A stretch of DNA of 62,902 nt from Croceitalea sp. (GTDB taxonomy: Bacteria > Bacteroidota > Bacteroidia > Flavobacteriales > Flavobacteriaceae), in NCBI GenBank assembly GCA_013001145.1, contig JABDND010000041.1, positions 1 to 62,902 on the forward strand, given 5' to 3'. Both the position numbers and the translations under genes were made by a program. The first letter of the stretch is position 1, and the number at the start of each line of letters is the position of its first letter. The notes beneath the pieces are model-generated. The model was given only the letters and a program-made list of their open reading frames with translations. It was not told the DNA's origin and made no database searches. Below, one piece after another: positions 26,392 to 35,026 of this stretch.

Positions 26392-27663
26392 ATGCGCATA
26401 ACAACAGCAGAAGAAGCAGTCAAGACCGTTCAATCAAATGAACGTGTATTTTTTCAAGGAGCGGCAATGACCCCCAATGAACTTATTGATGCCCTTTGTG
26501 AGCGTCATCAAGAATTGGACAATATTGAAATCATTTCAATACATACCGAAGGTGATGCCAAATACACCAAGCTACCGTACAGTGATACTTTTAATTTGAA
26601 TTCTTGTTTTGTTGGGGGCAATGTTCGTAAATATGTAAATACCCAGTATGGTGATTACATACCCATCTTTTTAAGTGAAATCCATTTGCTCTTTAGGCCA
26701 GAAAATTTGCCTTTGGATGTGGCTTTTGTTCAAGTATCACCACCAGACAAACACGGCTATTGCTCTTTGGGTGTTTCTGTAGATGTAGCTTTGCCTGCGG
26801 TTCGCACAGCCAAAAAAATTGTAGCTCAAATCAACCCACATGTGCCACGAACCCATGGCACCGGTATTGTGCATGTTGATGATATTGAATGTGCGATTGA
26901 GGTCGATAGACCTATTCACGAGCATACCCCCGTGCCAATTTCAGAAATGGAACATCGTATTGGGGCCCATGTCGCCTCATTGATTGAAGATGGAGCCACC
27001 TTGCAAATGGGAATAGGGAACATTCCAAATGCAACATTGGCCAATTTGAACAACCATAAACGCTTGGGCATACACACCGAAATGTTTTCTGATGGGGTTC
27101 TCCCCTTATTAGAAAGTGGTGTGATTTCAGGTGTAGAGAAAAAAATAAAACGGGGCAAGATAGTAAGTTGTTTCGCCGTGGGTTCTCGTAAATTATACGA
27201 TTTTATTGATGATAACCCTATTTGTGATTTTAGGGATGCCGCTTACACCAATGATACCGCCCGCATACGCTTGAACCCAAAAGTGACTGCAATTAACAGT
27301 GCCATTGAAATAGATTTGACCGGTCAAGTTTGTGCAGATAGCATAGGCAGCTACCAATTTTCGGGGGTTGGCGGTCAAATGGATTTTATTCGTGGCGCGT
27401 CCCTATCAGAAAGGGGTAAGCCCATATTTGCAATGTCATCTGTAACCAAAAAGGGAATTTCGAAGATCACCCCCTTTTTGCAACCAGGTGCCGGGGTTAC
27501 CACCACAAGGGCACATATGCATTATGTGGCAACAGAACATGGGGTGGTAAATTTATTTGGAAAGAACCTACAGCAACGTGCGAAAGCTTTAATTTCGATT
27601 GCCGACCCAGCTCATCAGGAAACGTTGGAAAGGGCGGCATTTGAAAGATTCAATGGAAAATAA
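26392..27663 (+). CDS. Acetyl-CoA hydrolase/CoA-transferase family protein
   Basis: Transfers CoA between acyl-CoA and carboxylates (or hydrolyses acetyl-CoA); closest by pattern to 4-hydroxybutyrate/acetate CoA-transferases. Motifs: GMGIGNIPNATLANL (CoA-binding), the catalytic glutamate in INSAIEIDLTGQV near residue 305, and the GVGGQMDFIRGA loop before the C-terminal TRAHMHYVATEHGVV. 423 residues is normal. It stands alone between the cbb3 cluster and the CBS gene, with a strong terminator behind and no Crp/Fnr-type box in the 90-nt leader. Physiologically it could make acetate or recycle CoA under fermentative conditions; direction is unknown. Confidence 0.9.
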   Translation: MRITTAEEAVKTVQSNERVFFQGAAMTPNELIDALCERHQELDNIEIISIHTEGDAKYTKLPYSDTFNLNSCFVGGNVRKYVNTQYGDYIPIFLSEIHLLFRPENLPLDVAFVQVSPPDKHGYCSLGVSVDVALPAVRTAKKIVAQINPHVPRTHGTGIVHVDDIECAIEVDRPIHEHTPVPISEMEHRIGAHVASLIEDGATLQMGIGNIPNATLANLNNHKRLGIHTEMFSDGVLPLLESGVISGVEKKIKRGKIVSCFAVGSRKLYDFIDDNPICDFRDAAYTNDTARIRLNPKVTAINSAIEIDLTGQVCADSIGSYQFSGVGGQMDFIRGASLSERGKPIFAMSSVTKKGISKITPFLQPGAGVTTTRAHMHYVATEHGVVNLFGKNLQQRAKALISIADPAHQETLERAAFERFNGK

Positions 27664-27696
27664 AAGGGGAAAGAACTAATAAAACTTTCCCCTTTT
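27662..27696. terminator. Bidirectional terminator
   Basis: Perfect 12-bp stem AAAAGGGGAAAG / CTTTCCCCTTTT with an 11-base loop, starting inside the stop codon of the CoA-transferase and serving the convergent CBS gene too. Confidence 0.85.
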
Positions 27697-27746
27697 ACCG
27701 AAACTCAAAATCACTGGTAATGCGACGATTAATGTCCGTCTAGATT

Positions 27747-28166
27747 TTAATATTGATCAATAAGATAATTGATCAGGTCTGTTGTGGTGACAATCCCCAC
27801 CAATTTTTCGTTTTCAATTACTGGTACCGCATGAAATTCTTTGCTGGCCAAGAATTTGGCCACCTCTTGAATAGTCGATGTGGGCAATACACTGATAACA
27901 TTTTTTACCATCACTTGTTCAAGGGTGAACATGTTGTACACCATGGTGTCCACTTCTTGTTCATCCTCGTCTACGGCATCTGCGAAGCTGATGCGCATTA
28001 AATCTGTATAACTGAGCATACCTACTACTTTGTCTCCTGAAGTGACTGGAATATGCCTTATATGGTTTTTCTTAAATAGCGATTCAGCTTTGACCAAATC
28101 ATCTTTAATGCTCAAGGTGACCACATTTTTGGTCATTATTTGTGAGACGGGTACGCGCTTTTTCAT
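27747..28166 (-). CDS. CBS-pair domain protein
   Basis: 139-residue protein made of little more than two CBS domains (about 7-60 and 80-135), a module that binds AMP, ATP or similar nucleotides. Recognisable repeats are VSQIMTKNVVTL...HIRHIPVTSGDKVVGMLSYTDL and VMVKNVISVLPTS...FHAVPVIENEKLVGIVTTTDL. There is no effector domain, so it would act by binding another protein. It is downstream of nosY but has its own Crp/Fnr-type promoter module, so it is probably a member of the low-oxygen regulon and not just the end of the nos operon. Confidence 0.9.
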   Translation of the reverse strand: MKKRVPVSQIMTKNVVTLSIKDDLVKAESLFKKNHIRHIPVTSGDKVVGMLSYTDLMRISFADAVDEDEQEVDTMVYNMFTLEQVMVKNVISVLPTSTIQEVAKFLASKEFHAVPVIENEKLVGIVTTTDLINYLIDQY

Positions 28167-28191
28167 GATTTATCGATTTTGAATTATACCT

Positions 28192-28234
28192 TCAAGGTAC
28201 ACTCGAATGGTGGCGACAACTATGATAAATATCA
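28192..28234 (-). promoter_or_regulatory. Crp/Fnr box plus -7 promoter module, CBS gene
   Basis: On the minus strand TGATATTTATCA, 23-nt spacer, TACCTTGA as -7 element (two changes from TAnnTTTG), 25 nt to the start. It begins right after the nosY stop codon. Confidence 0.75.
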
Positions 28235-28253
28235 GTTTAAAGCCTCTTCGGCC

Positions 28254-29036
28254 CTAAAAATCTTTTCGCTTGGCCTTCCAAGCCAAACGAAATATGGGTG
28301 CCAATGTCCATAAGCAGAGCATAGATATTGAAATGAATAAACCTAATTGTGTGCCAAAAAACTTTTTGAATACGGCCCCCGTGTAGCCCAACAATGCTGA
28401 GATATCGAGTTTTAATAAGATAAGTGTACGTGATAAATCGATGGGGTTGAACATTGTTGCCAATAATGAAAAGTTATCCAAAGGATATTCTTCAAATAGA
28501 ATCAACGACATCAAAAAAAGCCCATCATAGATCACGGCCATAAATAGCCATAATAAAACCGAGTACCCAAAGCCCATGATTTTATTCTCATTGGATATCG
28601 CAATATTAAAAGCCATTGCTGTAAATATCAATGTTAAAAACGTGCCTGTGACCAATAGTAAGGAGAAGTCAAAAATGGCATTGCTTTCAAAAAGGCCATA
28701 TAGAGCAAACGGAATTCCCAATCCTAGAATAAGACTTAGGGATAATGAACAGGCCACGCCAAAATATTGCCCCAAGAAAATAGACGTTCTCTTTATGGGT
28801 TGCGCCAGTAACAGCTCTGTAAATTCTCGCGAATTGTAAAAGTACATAACGCCAAAGATGGTCCCTATCAATGGCACAAGAATTATAATAATGTTCATCA
28901 AGGTGATAACTGCTTTTGAAAGATCATTGTTCAAGAACAAGAGCACAAAACCTAGCAGTAGGTAAAACAGAAAATAGACGTAGCTCCATCTACTTCGTAT
29001 CAAATCATAAAAACTGTACTTTAATATCTTAAACAT
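28254..29036 (-). CDS. nosY: NosY, ABC transporter permease for N2O reductase maturation
   Basis: Membrane partner of NosF and NosD in the machinery that supplies sulfur for the CuZ centre of NosZ. Six hydrophobic helices span the 260 residues (for example about 17-37, 45-70, 95-125, 133-155, 165-185, 228-250). The motif FYNSREFTELLLAQPIKRTSIFLGQY, after the second helix, is characteristic of this permease family. It overlaps nosF by eight bases. Last gene of the nos operon proper. Confidence 0.9.
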   Translation of the reverse strand: MFKILKYSFYDLIRSRWSYVYFLFYLLLGFVLLFLNNDLSKAVITLMNIIIILVPLIGTIFGVMYFYNSREFTELLLAQPIKRTSIFLGQYFGVACSLSLSLILGLGIPFALYGLFESNAIFDFSLLLVTGTFLTLIFTAMAFNIAISNENKIMGFGYSVLLWLFMAVIYDGLFLMSLILFEEYPLDNFSLLATMFNPIDLSRTLILLKLDISALLGYTGAVFKKFFGTQLGLFISISMLCLWTLAPIFRLAWKAKRKDF

Positions 29037-29736
29037 TTTGTGCGGTTAAAGCTGCGATGGCATGTTCAAAATTGGTTTTATGGGTCAAGTTTTGTAATTC
29101 TTCAATAGTACCTTTAAAGTAGATTTGGCCCTCTAAAAGATAAACTATTTCATCGGCCACTTCTTCTACAAATTGCATGATATGTGAGGTTATTAAAAAG
29201 GTCTTGCCTTTTTTCTTTTCTTGAGCAATCAATTCTTTAAGGGTTAATAGGGCGATGGGGTCTAGGCCAGTCGTGGGTTCGTCTAAAATAATCAAAGGGC
29301 TATCAAACATAAATGTCAAAACCAGGTTAACTTTTTGTTTGGTCCCTCCCGAGAGGGTATTAAGTTTTTTGTCTAAAAAAGGTTCGAGGCCAAAGCGCTG
29401 AATAAGTTCATCTGATGAACTTGGTTTTGATCTAAGGTCTATGATCATTTTTATCAGTTCACTAACTTTTAGATTGCCCGGAAAATTTGCAATTTGTGGC
29501 AAATATTCAATGTTCTCGCGGTATTTCCATTGGTTTTTTATGTCTTTTTGATTAAGATGTATTTTACCTTTATTGGGCAATACCATACCTAAAATGGCTT
29601 TTATCAGTGTAGTCTTACCAGAACCATTGGGCCCCAATATGGCATAAATACCTCCGTTTTGTATTTCCAAGTCAACACCTATCAACACTTTGTTCTTGCT
29701 AAACCTTTTATGTAGTTCTTGTATTTGAATCATCAT
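29029..29736 (-). CDS. nosF: NosF, ABC transporter ATPase
   Basis: ATP-binding subunit of the NosDFY complex. Walker A LGPNGSGKTTLIKA, signature LSGGTKQKVNL, Walker B PLIILDEPTTGLDP, and the switch His in LITSHIMQF are all intact. The 235-residue length is usual. It overlaps nosD by four bases (ATGA) and nosY by eight, so the three are translationally coupled. Confidence 0.93.
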   Translation of the reverse strand: MMIQIQELHKRFSKNKVLIGVDLEIQNGGIYAILGPNGSGKTTLIKAILGMVLPNKGKIHLNQKDIKNQWKYRENIEYLPQIANFPGNLKVSELIKMIIDLRSKPSSSDELIQRFGLEPFLDKKLNTLSGGTKQKVNLVLTFMFDSPLIILDEPTTGLDPIALLTLKELIAQEKKKGKTFLITSHIMQFVEEVADEIVYLLEGQIYFKGTIEELQNLTHKTNFEHAIAALTAQNV

Positions 29737-30968
29737 ATTTTTTTCATTAGCGGCCTAGCATCCATAAGATTATCAGGTGTGAAAACGGGAGAGACTTTTT
29801 CAGAAAAATCAATAATGTCCATAAAAAGGCTTCGCAATAGGATTATGGTTTCTGGTGTCCTGTTGACGATATATGAAAACAACTTTACCGGGCGATAGGG
29901 AACATCACCTATACCATTATCATCAAGGTCATACCCAGTGTAATCGCTCCAATAATTCTCATTAAATACATTGTCATTGAGTTTACTATTGTATGAAATA
30001 TCAAATGAATTGTATAAGAAATTGTTATGCTCAAAGGTATTGGAATAACAAGCGCCCAAAACCTTAATGGCCCAGCCGTTGTTTACAAAATGGTTGTTGG
30101 TGTAGCGAATACGATTTGAACCTTCTATATTGATGCCAATCGTGTTTTCTTTAAAGGTATTTCCGCTAATTTCTGCATCATTTATTTCTTTTAAGAGCAT
30201 GCCGTAGGCAGCTGTGCCCCAATTCTCCAGAAATTGGTTTTGATACATTTTGATGCGCTTTGAGAACATTACGGCTACACCTGCTCCATTATTTTTAAAG
30301 GTATTGTTGGTGTAGATGTCGTCGTTGGAGAACATAAAATGGAGGCCGTACCTAAGATTGTTTGAGCTAATGTTGTTATTTATTGTAATGTTATCTGAAA
30401 ATTCTAGATAAATACCATCGCGTACACCCTGCACTATATTGCGATCAATCTCAATATTCTTTGAGTACCAAAGTTGAATACCGTTGCCAGAGTTATATTC
30501 ATCAATTGCATCGCCAATTATTTTATTGTGATATACCTTTCCATGGTCCGATTTTTCTAAGTAAATGCCAAAAAACAGCTTTTCAAGAACAACATTCTGT
30601 ATCAAAAAAAAGCTGCTTTTAACTACTCGAATGGCCGCATGATCACTAGTGTAGCTAGTACCTACATTAATTAAAAAAAGCCCATCTATGGTCACATGGT
30701 CAGAAATAATTCTAATGATTTCACCTTGGTCTTCACCATCAACAATAGGGTAATTTTGACCCAATAACGTCAAGGGCTTATCAATAACTATATTAAATTC
30801 TTTGTAAGTACCTTTTTTGATAAGAAGGGTATCAAAATCAACTGCCATTGAAATTCCCTTTTGAATGGATTTTACATCACAATCATGACATATGGATATA
30901 GTCTTAGAATAGGCCAAATGCATTTGCAGGACAATCAACACCAAAATTAAATTGCCCAATTTGATCAT
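29733..30968 (-). CDS. nosD: NosD, periplasmic copper-site maturation protein
   Basis: Right-handed beta-helix protein acting in the periplasm with NosF and NosY on CuZ assembly. A signal peptide (about 1-21) ends before KTISICHDCDVKSIQKGI. The body is a run of parallel-beta-helix (NosD/CASH) repeats rich in N and G, such as NGIQLWYSKNIEIDRNIVQG and GIYLEFSDNITINNN, and the C-terminal part has NENYWSDYTGYDLDDNGIGD, a hallmark of the family. 411 residues is typical. Its start codon shares one base with the stop of the cupin gene. Confidence 0.93.
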   Translation of the reverse strand: MIKLGNLILVLIVLQMHLAYSKTISICHDCDVKSIQKGISMAVDFDTLLIKKGTYKEFNIVIDKPLTLLGQNYPIVDGEDQGEIIRIISDHVTIDGLFLINVGTSYTSDHAAIRVVKSSFFLIQNVVLEKLFFGIYLEKSDHGKVYHNKIIGDAIDEYNSGNGIQLWYSKNIEIDRNIVQGVRDGIYLEFSDNITINNNISSNNLRYGLHFMFSNDDIYTNNTFKNNGAGVAVMFSKRIKMYQNQFLENWGTAAYGMLLKEINDAEISGNTFKENTIGINIEGSNRIRYTNNHFVNNGWAIKVLGACYSNTFEHNNFLYNSFDISYNSKLNDNVFNENYWSDYTGYDLDDNGIGDVPYRPVKLFSYIVNRTPETIILLRSLFMDIIDFSEKVSPVFTPDNLMDARPLMKKI

Positions 30969-31261
30969 TAACGGATGATTAAGAATTTAGAGTTTTGATG
31001 AGCTTTTACCCAGTGTATGGTTTCTTTAGGAAATCGCATATGCTGCTGGGTATCCAATTTATGGTTCTCATTGTTGATATGAAATTCAATTTGACCTTCA
31101 AGAAGTAACAAAACTGCATCTTTTGGTGAGGTGTGCTCTGGAAATATGGCATCTTTCTCCAAAGTAATGGTCAATATTTCAAATGAATTTTGTGACGCTA
31201 TTTTTTCAAGTGTCAAACCTTTAAAGGGCTGTTTTTTAATAAGAGATTCAACCGAAATCAT
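30968..31261 (-). CDS. Small cupin protein in the nos operon
   Basis: 97-residue single cupin barrel. The two cupin motifs appear as FPEHTSPKDAVLLLLEGQIEF and TQQHMRFPKETIHWVKA; His and Glu ligands are partly conserved, so a metal may bind. No signal peptide, so cytoplasmic. It sits between nosL and nosD with one shared base at its stop, clearly part of the operon. Function not known; a redox or metal-sensing role is a guess from position. Confidence 0.8.
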   Translation of the reverse strand: MISVESLIKKQPFKGLTLEKIASQNSFEILTITLEKDAIFPEHTSPKDAVLLLLEGQIEFHINNENHKLDTQQHMRFPKETIHWVKAHQNSKFLIIR

Positions 31262-31290
31262 GCTGGGTCTTTTTAATAGTGTTAAACAGG

Positions 31291-31719
31291 TTATTTTTTG
31301 AATCTTGTTTGCAATTCATTCCATGTTAAAATAGTGCCTCCGTATGAATTTAGCGACTTCTCTGCCGATTCCGGTAATTTAAAAGCGGATAAATATTCGC
31401 CCATGGGACTTGGAATACCCTTGCTGATCAGATAGGTTGCCTTTGTAGCATCAATTAAACTGCCTGGTTGGTCAAAATCATTGACAAAAAACATGGCAAA
31501 TTTTGACTGGTCTTCATTTTGTAAATGGTTCAACATACATTCGGCGGCATCAAAAACAATTACTTTCGCTTTTTTGGTCACCAATTGTGCCGCATGTTGT
31601 TGGTCAACTATGGTCATACTACAGTAATGACATGCCGTTTCGCCATATGCAATGGGCTTGGCTTTAGGTGTGCAGCCCACAAATATCATCAAGACAATTA
31701 TCAAGGTAGTTCTTCTCAT
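31291..31719 (-). CDS. nosL: NosL, copper chaperone lipoprotein
   Basis: Periplasmic lipoprotein that delivers Cu+ to apo-NosZ. The signal peptide ends in the lipobox FVGC; the family motif ACHYCSMTIVDQQHAAQL, with C-x2-C-x-M, follows directly. The conserved FDAAECMLNHL is also seen. 142 residues is normal. The start overlaps the stop of the upstream membrane-protein gene by four bases. Confidence 0.92.
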   Translation of the reverse strand: MRRTTLIIVLMIFVGCTPKAKPIAYGETACHYCSMTIVDQQHAAQLVTKKAKVIVFDAAECMLNHLQNEDQSKFAMFFVNDFDQPGSLIDATKATYLISKGIPSPMGEYLSAFKLPESAEKSLNSYGGTILTWNELQTRFKK

Positions 31720-32354
31720 GCCATTTTCATTTTATTTATTCGTTTTGCACTGCTCACATGGCGCCACCCTATATACGAAGCTATCAAGGTTGAGCTCATA
31801 CCCACAAACATAAGATAGGCACCTAGCCTTGGATAGGAGTACGCATCAAAATTAAGCATTCGTTTATGCCCAAAAAGCGGCGGTTTGTAACTCATTGGTG
31901 TACCATCTGGGTTTTGCAGTTTCATGATGGCATTTGGGTCTAGGTTTGTGCCATAGTCAATCATCCAAGCATTGAAATCATACATTCCTAGAATACCAAG
32001 AATTGACATTAAGACAAACCAACCTAAAAACCATTGAAAACCTAGTTGCTTGAAATAGCCCAATAGACCTATCAAGAAGCCCAATGATACCATACTTATA
32101 ATAACGATCGGAAATACGGAGAACTCCCACATATCTTGCGCTTTTGGCAGGGTTTTCATACCAATATAATGGTTTAGGCCGTCAATATTTTGTATGTCAA
32201 ATTCATTTTGACCTTTTAAACCATTAATGTAAATATCCAACCCCAAAGGTTCAGGATATTGTGGCGCTCCAAGCTCAATGTTCCACAAGGGAAAAACAAA
32301 AAGACCAAGTAAAAATATGGGTCCTATGATCATGAATAAACTAGCTCTTTTCAT
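31716..32354 (-). CDS. Four-helix membrane protein of the nos operon
   Basis: 212-residue inner-membrane protein with hydrophobic helices near residues 5-25, 80-103, 107-127 and 178-198. The loop after the first helix is predicted periplasmic and contains PLWNIELGAPQYPEPLGL; another has LFGHKRMLNFDAYSYPR. I do not recognise a named family, though it sits where Bacteroidota nos operons often carry such a protein, between nosZ and nosL, and it is coupled to nosL by an ATGA overlap. A role in NosZ maturation or electron supply is an inference from position only. Confidence 0.72.
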   Translation of the reverse strand: MKRASLFMIIGPIFLLGLFVFPLWNIELGAPQYPEPLGLDIYINGLKGQNEFDIQNIDGLNHYIGMKTLPKAQDMWEFSVFPIVIISMVSLGFLIGLLGYFKQLGFQWFLGWFVLMSILGILGMYDFNAWMIDYGTNLDPNAIMKLQNPDGTPMSYKPPLFGHKRMLNFDAYSYPRLGAYLMFVGMSSTLIASYIGWRHVSSAKRINKMKMA

Positions 32355-32402
32355 GTGGCAGGTGATATTTTATGAATAATAGAATTCTAATTTAAAGGCA
32401 TA

Positions 32403-32432
32403 AAGCGGATTGCCAAGATGCACTATCCGCTT
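32403..32432 (-). other. Intra-operon stem-loop downstream of nosZ
   Basis: AAGCGGAT and ATCCGCTT form an eight-base stem with a 14-base loop in the 103-nt gap between nosZ and the next gene. On the coding strand it lacks a clear U run, so it is more likely a partial terminator or RNA 3'-end stabiliser for nosZ than a full stop. Confidence 0.5.
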
Positions 32433-32457
32433 CATGTTTTTAAAACTTTTCAAGCTT

Positions 32458-34410
32458 TTATTCGCCAAGGGACCATGACAAAGGCAAGCTTGAACTGGCC
32501 GGTGAGACCCTTACATAACCTTGCATTTCTTGGTGAAGTGCAGAACAGAAATCAGTGCAATAAAAAGGCCATACACCAACTTGTTTAGGTTCCCATATCG
32601 AAGTTTTGGTCTGACCAGGCATAATCAACAATTCTGATGTGTTTTGCCCTATGATTGAAAATCCATGTGGCACATCAAAATCTTGTTCATGATTTGTGAT
32701 GTGAAAGTACACCTTGTCACCAACTTTGATACCTTCAATATTATCAGGAGTGAAATGGCTACGAATTGTAGACATGTAAATATGCACTTCTTTGCCGCTT
32801 CTTTCCACCCTAGCTTGATCCGGAGAGGTTACGGCATATGGATGCTTGTTCTCATCTAAGCGATAGATTTTCTTAGAATTATCGCGAAGCAATTCTGCGG
32901 GGCATCCTGCGGCATAATGCGGCTCACCGTGTGTTGGAAAGTCATAGATTAATTCCATTTTTTCTCCAGAAATGTCATATATCTGCGCGGAGTGTTCCAT
33001 TTCAGGGCCAGTTGGCAGATAACGGTCTTTTGTGATTTTGTTCATGGCCACAACATATTTACCAAATGGTTTTCTTGAATTGCCGCCGGGTATCATTAAA
33101 TGCCCTACCGAATAATAAGTCGGTTTTCTATCTATCACCTCCCATGATCCGAGCTGCCATTTGACAACTTCTGAAGATATAAAGAAGGTGGTGTAGGCAT
33201 TTCCCTTGCCATCGAATTCGGTATGTAGTGGGCCTAGTCCTCCGCTCCTAACAACACCTGCCATAACATCTTCAAATTTAAGGATTGGGATACCATAAGC
33301 TTCACCATCAAATTTTTCTCCTTCAATGGCAGACAACATTTTAGTAAAAGAATGCACTGTAAGGTCTGCAGAAAGTTTACCGGCCCCTATAATATATTCT
33401 CCTGAGGGATCAACATCACAACCGTGTGGAGATTTAGGAGTAGGAAGAAAGAATACTGCGCCCGGTACTTCTGTAGGGTCTACAGTCAACACTTCTTTTT
33501 TCATGGTAGTGGTACCCATATGGGTTTCATCATTATACACATTATGGGCATAGTTTGCGGCCATTTTTGTGCCTCCACCGTTATTCACATATTCTTCTAT
33601 CTTTTTCCAATTAACAGCAGCGATAAAATCCTTGTCATTTTGTGAGGCATTGACTTCCATAAGCGAGTTGGACTCTTCTGTATTATACGTACTGAAAAAA
33701 TGCCATCCGTGTGATGCTCCTCTTCCGGGGTGGGAGAGATCATAGTTGAACCCAGGCATCAAAACTTGGAATTTTATATCCAATCGGCCAGTTTCGGGTG
33801 CAACACTTATGAAGCTGAGTGCCCCTTTAAAGTTTCCTTTGTATTCGTTAATGGGCATATCCCTTTGTGGAACAGGCACTGAAAACCGGGTACCGGCTAT
33901 TACATACTCCGTATTTTCGGTAATGAAGGAAGAACTATGGTTACCCGCACTGTTGGGAATTTCAATAATTTCCTCCGTCTCAAAAGTGCTTAAGCTGACG
34001 CGCGCTATTCTAGGGGTGTTGTTCCCATTCACAAAAATCCATCGACCATCCAATTCACCATTGGTTTGGGAAATATCTGGATGGTGAAGATCATCCCATG
34101 GCACAAAACCAAATGAGGTGTTCAACATGGGTTTAGTCTCTTCTGAATACCCATAACCCGATGTAGGAAATTGTGAGAAAACAGGTATTTCTTTAAACAT
34201 TCGGCCAGAAGGAAGTCCGTAAACAGTAAGGTTACCGCTATAACCTCCCGAAAGGAATGCATAATACTCATCTTGCTCCCCAGGGGCAACATATACTTTT
34301 TCAGCGGCACTCGAAGATAAAGCTCCGTTTGCGCTGCCCTGCTGGTTGCAGCCTGTAAACAAGGTGGCAGCGGCAAAGAGGGCCATCACAGAATAACTTA
34401 TTTTTTTCAT
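32458..34410 (-). CDS. nosZ: Nitrous-oxide reductase, lipoprotein-type (clade II-like)
   Basis: Reduces N2O to N2 in the periplasm. The ORF track starts 12 codons early; MKKISYSVMALFAAATLFTG is the real start because it begins a signal peptide ending in lipobox FTGC, pointing to Sec export and a lipid anchor and not the Tat signal of clade I. The beta-propeller has CuZ histidine regions DDLHHPDISQTNG, RGASHGWHFF, NYAHNVY, SPHGCDVDP and GPLHTEFDGKG. The C-terminal cupredoxin has the CuA ligands FYCTDFCSALHQEM (C-x3-C-x3-H-x2-M). 650 residues. Third gene of the operon, 28 nt after the fasciclin gene. Confidence 0.95.
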   Translation of the reverse strand: MKKISYSVMALFAAATLFTGCNQQGSANGALSSSAAEKVYVAPGEQDEYYAFLSGGYSGNLTVYGLPSGRMFKEIPVFSQFPTSGYGYSEETKPMLNTSFGFVPWDDLHHPDISQTNGELDGRWIFVNGNNTPRIARVSLSTFETEEIIEIPNSAGNHSSSFITENTEYVIAGTRFSVPVPQRDMPINEYKGNFKGALSFISVAPETGRLDIKFQVLMPGFNYDLSHPGRGASHGWHFFSTYNTEESNSLMEVNASQNDKDFIAAVNWKKIEEYVNNGGGTKMAANYAHNVYNDETHMGTTTMKKEVLTVDPTEVPGAVFFLPTPKSPHGCDVDPSGEYIIGAGKLSADLTVHSFTKMLSAIEGEKFDGEAYGIPILKFEDVMAGVVRSGGLGPLHTEFDGKGNAYTTFFISSEVVKWQLGSWEVIDRKPTYYSVGHLMIPGGNSRKPFGKYVVAMNKITKDRYLPTGPEMEHSAQIYDISGEKMELIYDFPTHGEPHYAAGCPAELLRDNSKKIYRLDENKHPYAVTSPDQARVERSGKEVHIYMSTIRSHFTPDNIEGIKVGDKVYFHITNHEQDFDVPHGFSIIGQNTSELLIMPGQTKTSIWEPKQVGVWPFYCTDFCSALHQEMQGYVRVSPASSSLPLSWSLGE

Positions 34411-34438
34411 TTGTTTTAATTTAAAGTTGGATTTAATA

Positions 34439-35017
34439 TTATTCATTGGGTGGCAGAATTACCTTGTCCACAACATGGACGATGCCATTGCCTGCAGGAA
34501 TGCTCGCCAATATCTTTGCGCCACCTACATAAACATCATCACCTTTTACTTCGACCGTGGTGTTTTGGTCGTTGGCCTGTCCCAATTTTTTGAATTTTTT
34601 GAGGAATTCTTTATCATAGTTGCCCGGGGTTACATGATGTTTTAGAATATTGGACAAGGCCTCTTTGTTTTCTGGTTTTAATAAGTCCTCTACCGTACCT
34701 GCGGGCAAAGCATCAAAAGCTTCATTGGTAGGTGCAAATACCATTAATGGTCCTGCATTGACCAGCACATTTTCTAAATCGGCTGCCTGAACTGCAGCAA
34801 CCAAAGTTGTATGGTCTGGTGATCCAATGGCTATGTTCAATACATTGGGCGTGGCCTCATCGTCTTGAATGAAAGCCTGACCTTGTTCTTTGTTGAGTTC
34901 TACATCGTTGGTAGAATTAGATGTGCTATTGGTTCTGTTCTCCGTCTTACAGGCCAAAATCAATAGGGCCAAAAATAAAAGACTGAACCAGTTTTTAGGT
35001 TGGAAAATTGTTTTCAT
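34439..35017 (-). CDS. Fasciclin-domain lipoprotein in the nos operon
   Basis: Exported lipoprotein: signal sequence ending LLILAC, an acidic linker (about 22-55), then one fasciclin (FAS1) domain (about 60-190) with the H1 motif VFAPTNEAFDALPAGTVEDL and the H2-like region NGIVHVVDKVILPP. FAS1 domains mediate adhesion or protein contacts and have no redox chemistry. Its place between the cytochrome c and nosZ, 9 nt from the former, suggests a scaffold or partner for the anchored NosZ. I know no biochemical evidence for that. Confidence 0.88.
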   Translation of the reverse strand: MKTIFQPKNWFSLLFLALLILACKTENRTNSTSNSTNDVELNKEQGQAFIQDDEATPNVLNIAIGSPDHTTLVAAVQAADLENVLVNAGPLMVFAPTNEAFDALPAGTVEDLLKPENKEALSNILKHHVTPGNYDKEFLKKFKKLGQANDQNTTVEVKGDDVYVGGAKILASIPAGNGIVHVVDKVILPPNE

Positions 35018-35026
35018 ATAGTGTAT

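Noticed and set aside
33746-34087. 113-residue plus-strand ORF inside nosZ, and the 116-residue one inside hemN (37756-38106)
   Set aside because: Both are antisense shadows of strongly conserved genes with all catalytic motifs on the other strand.
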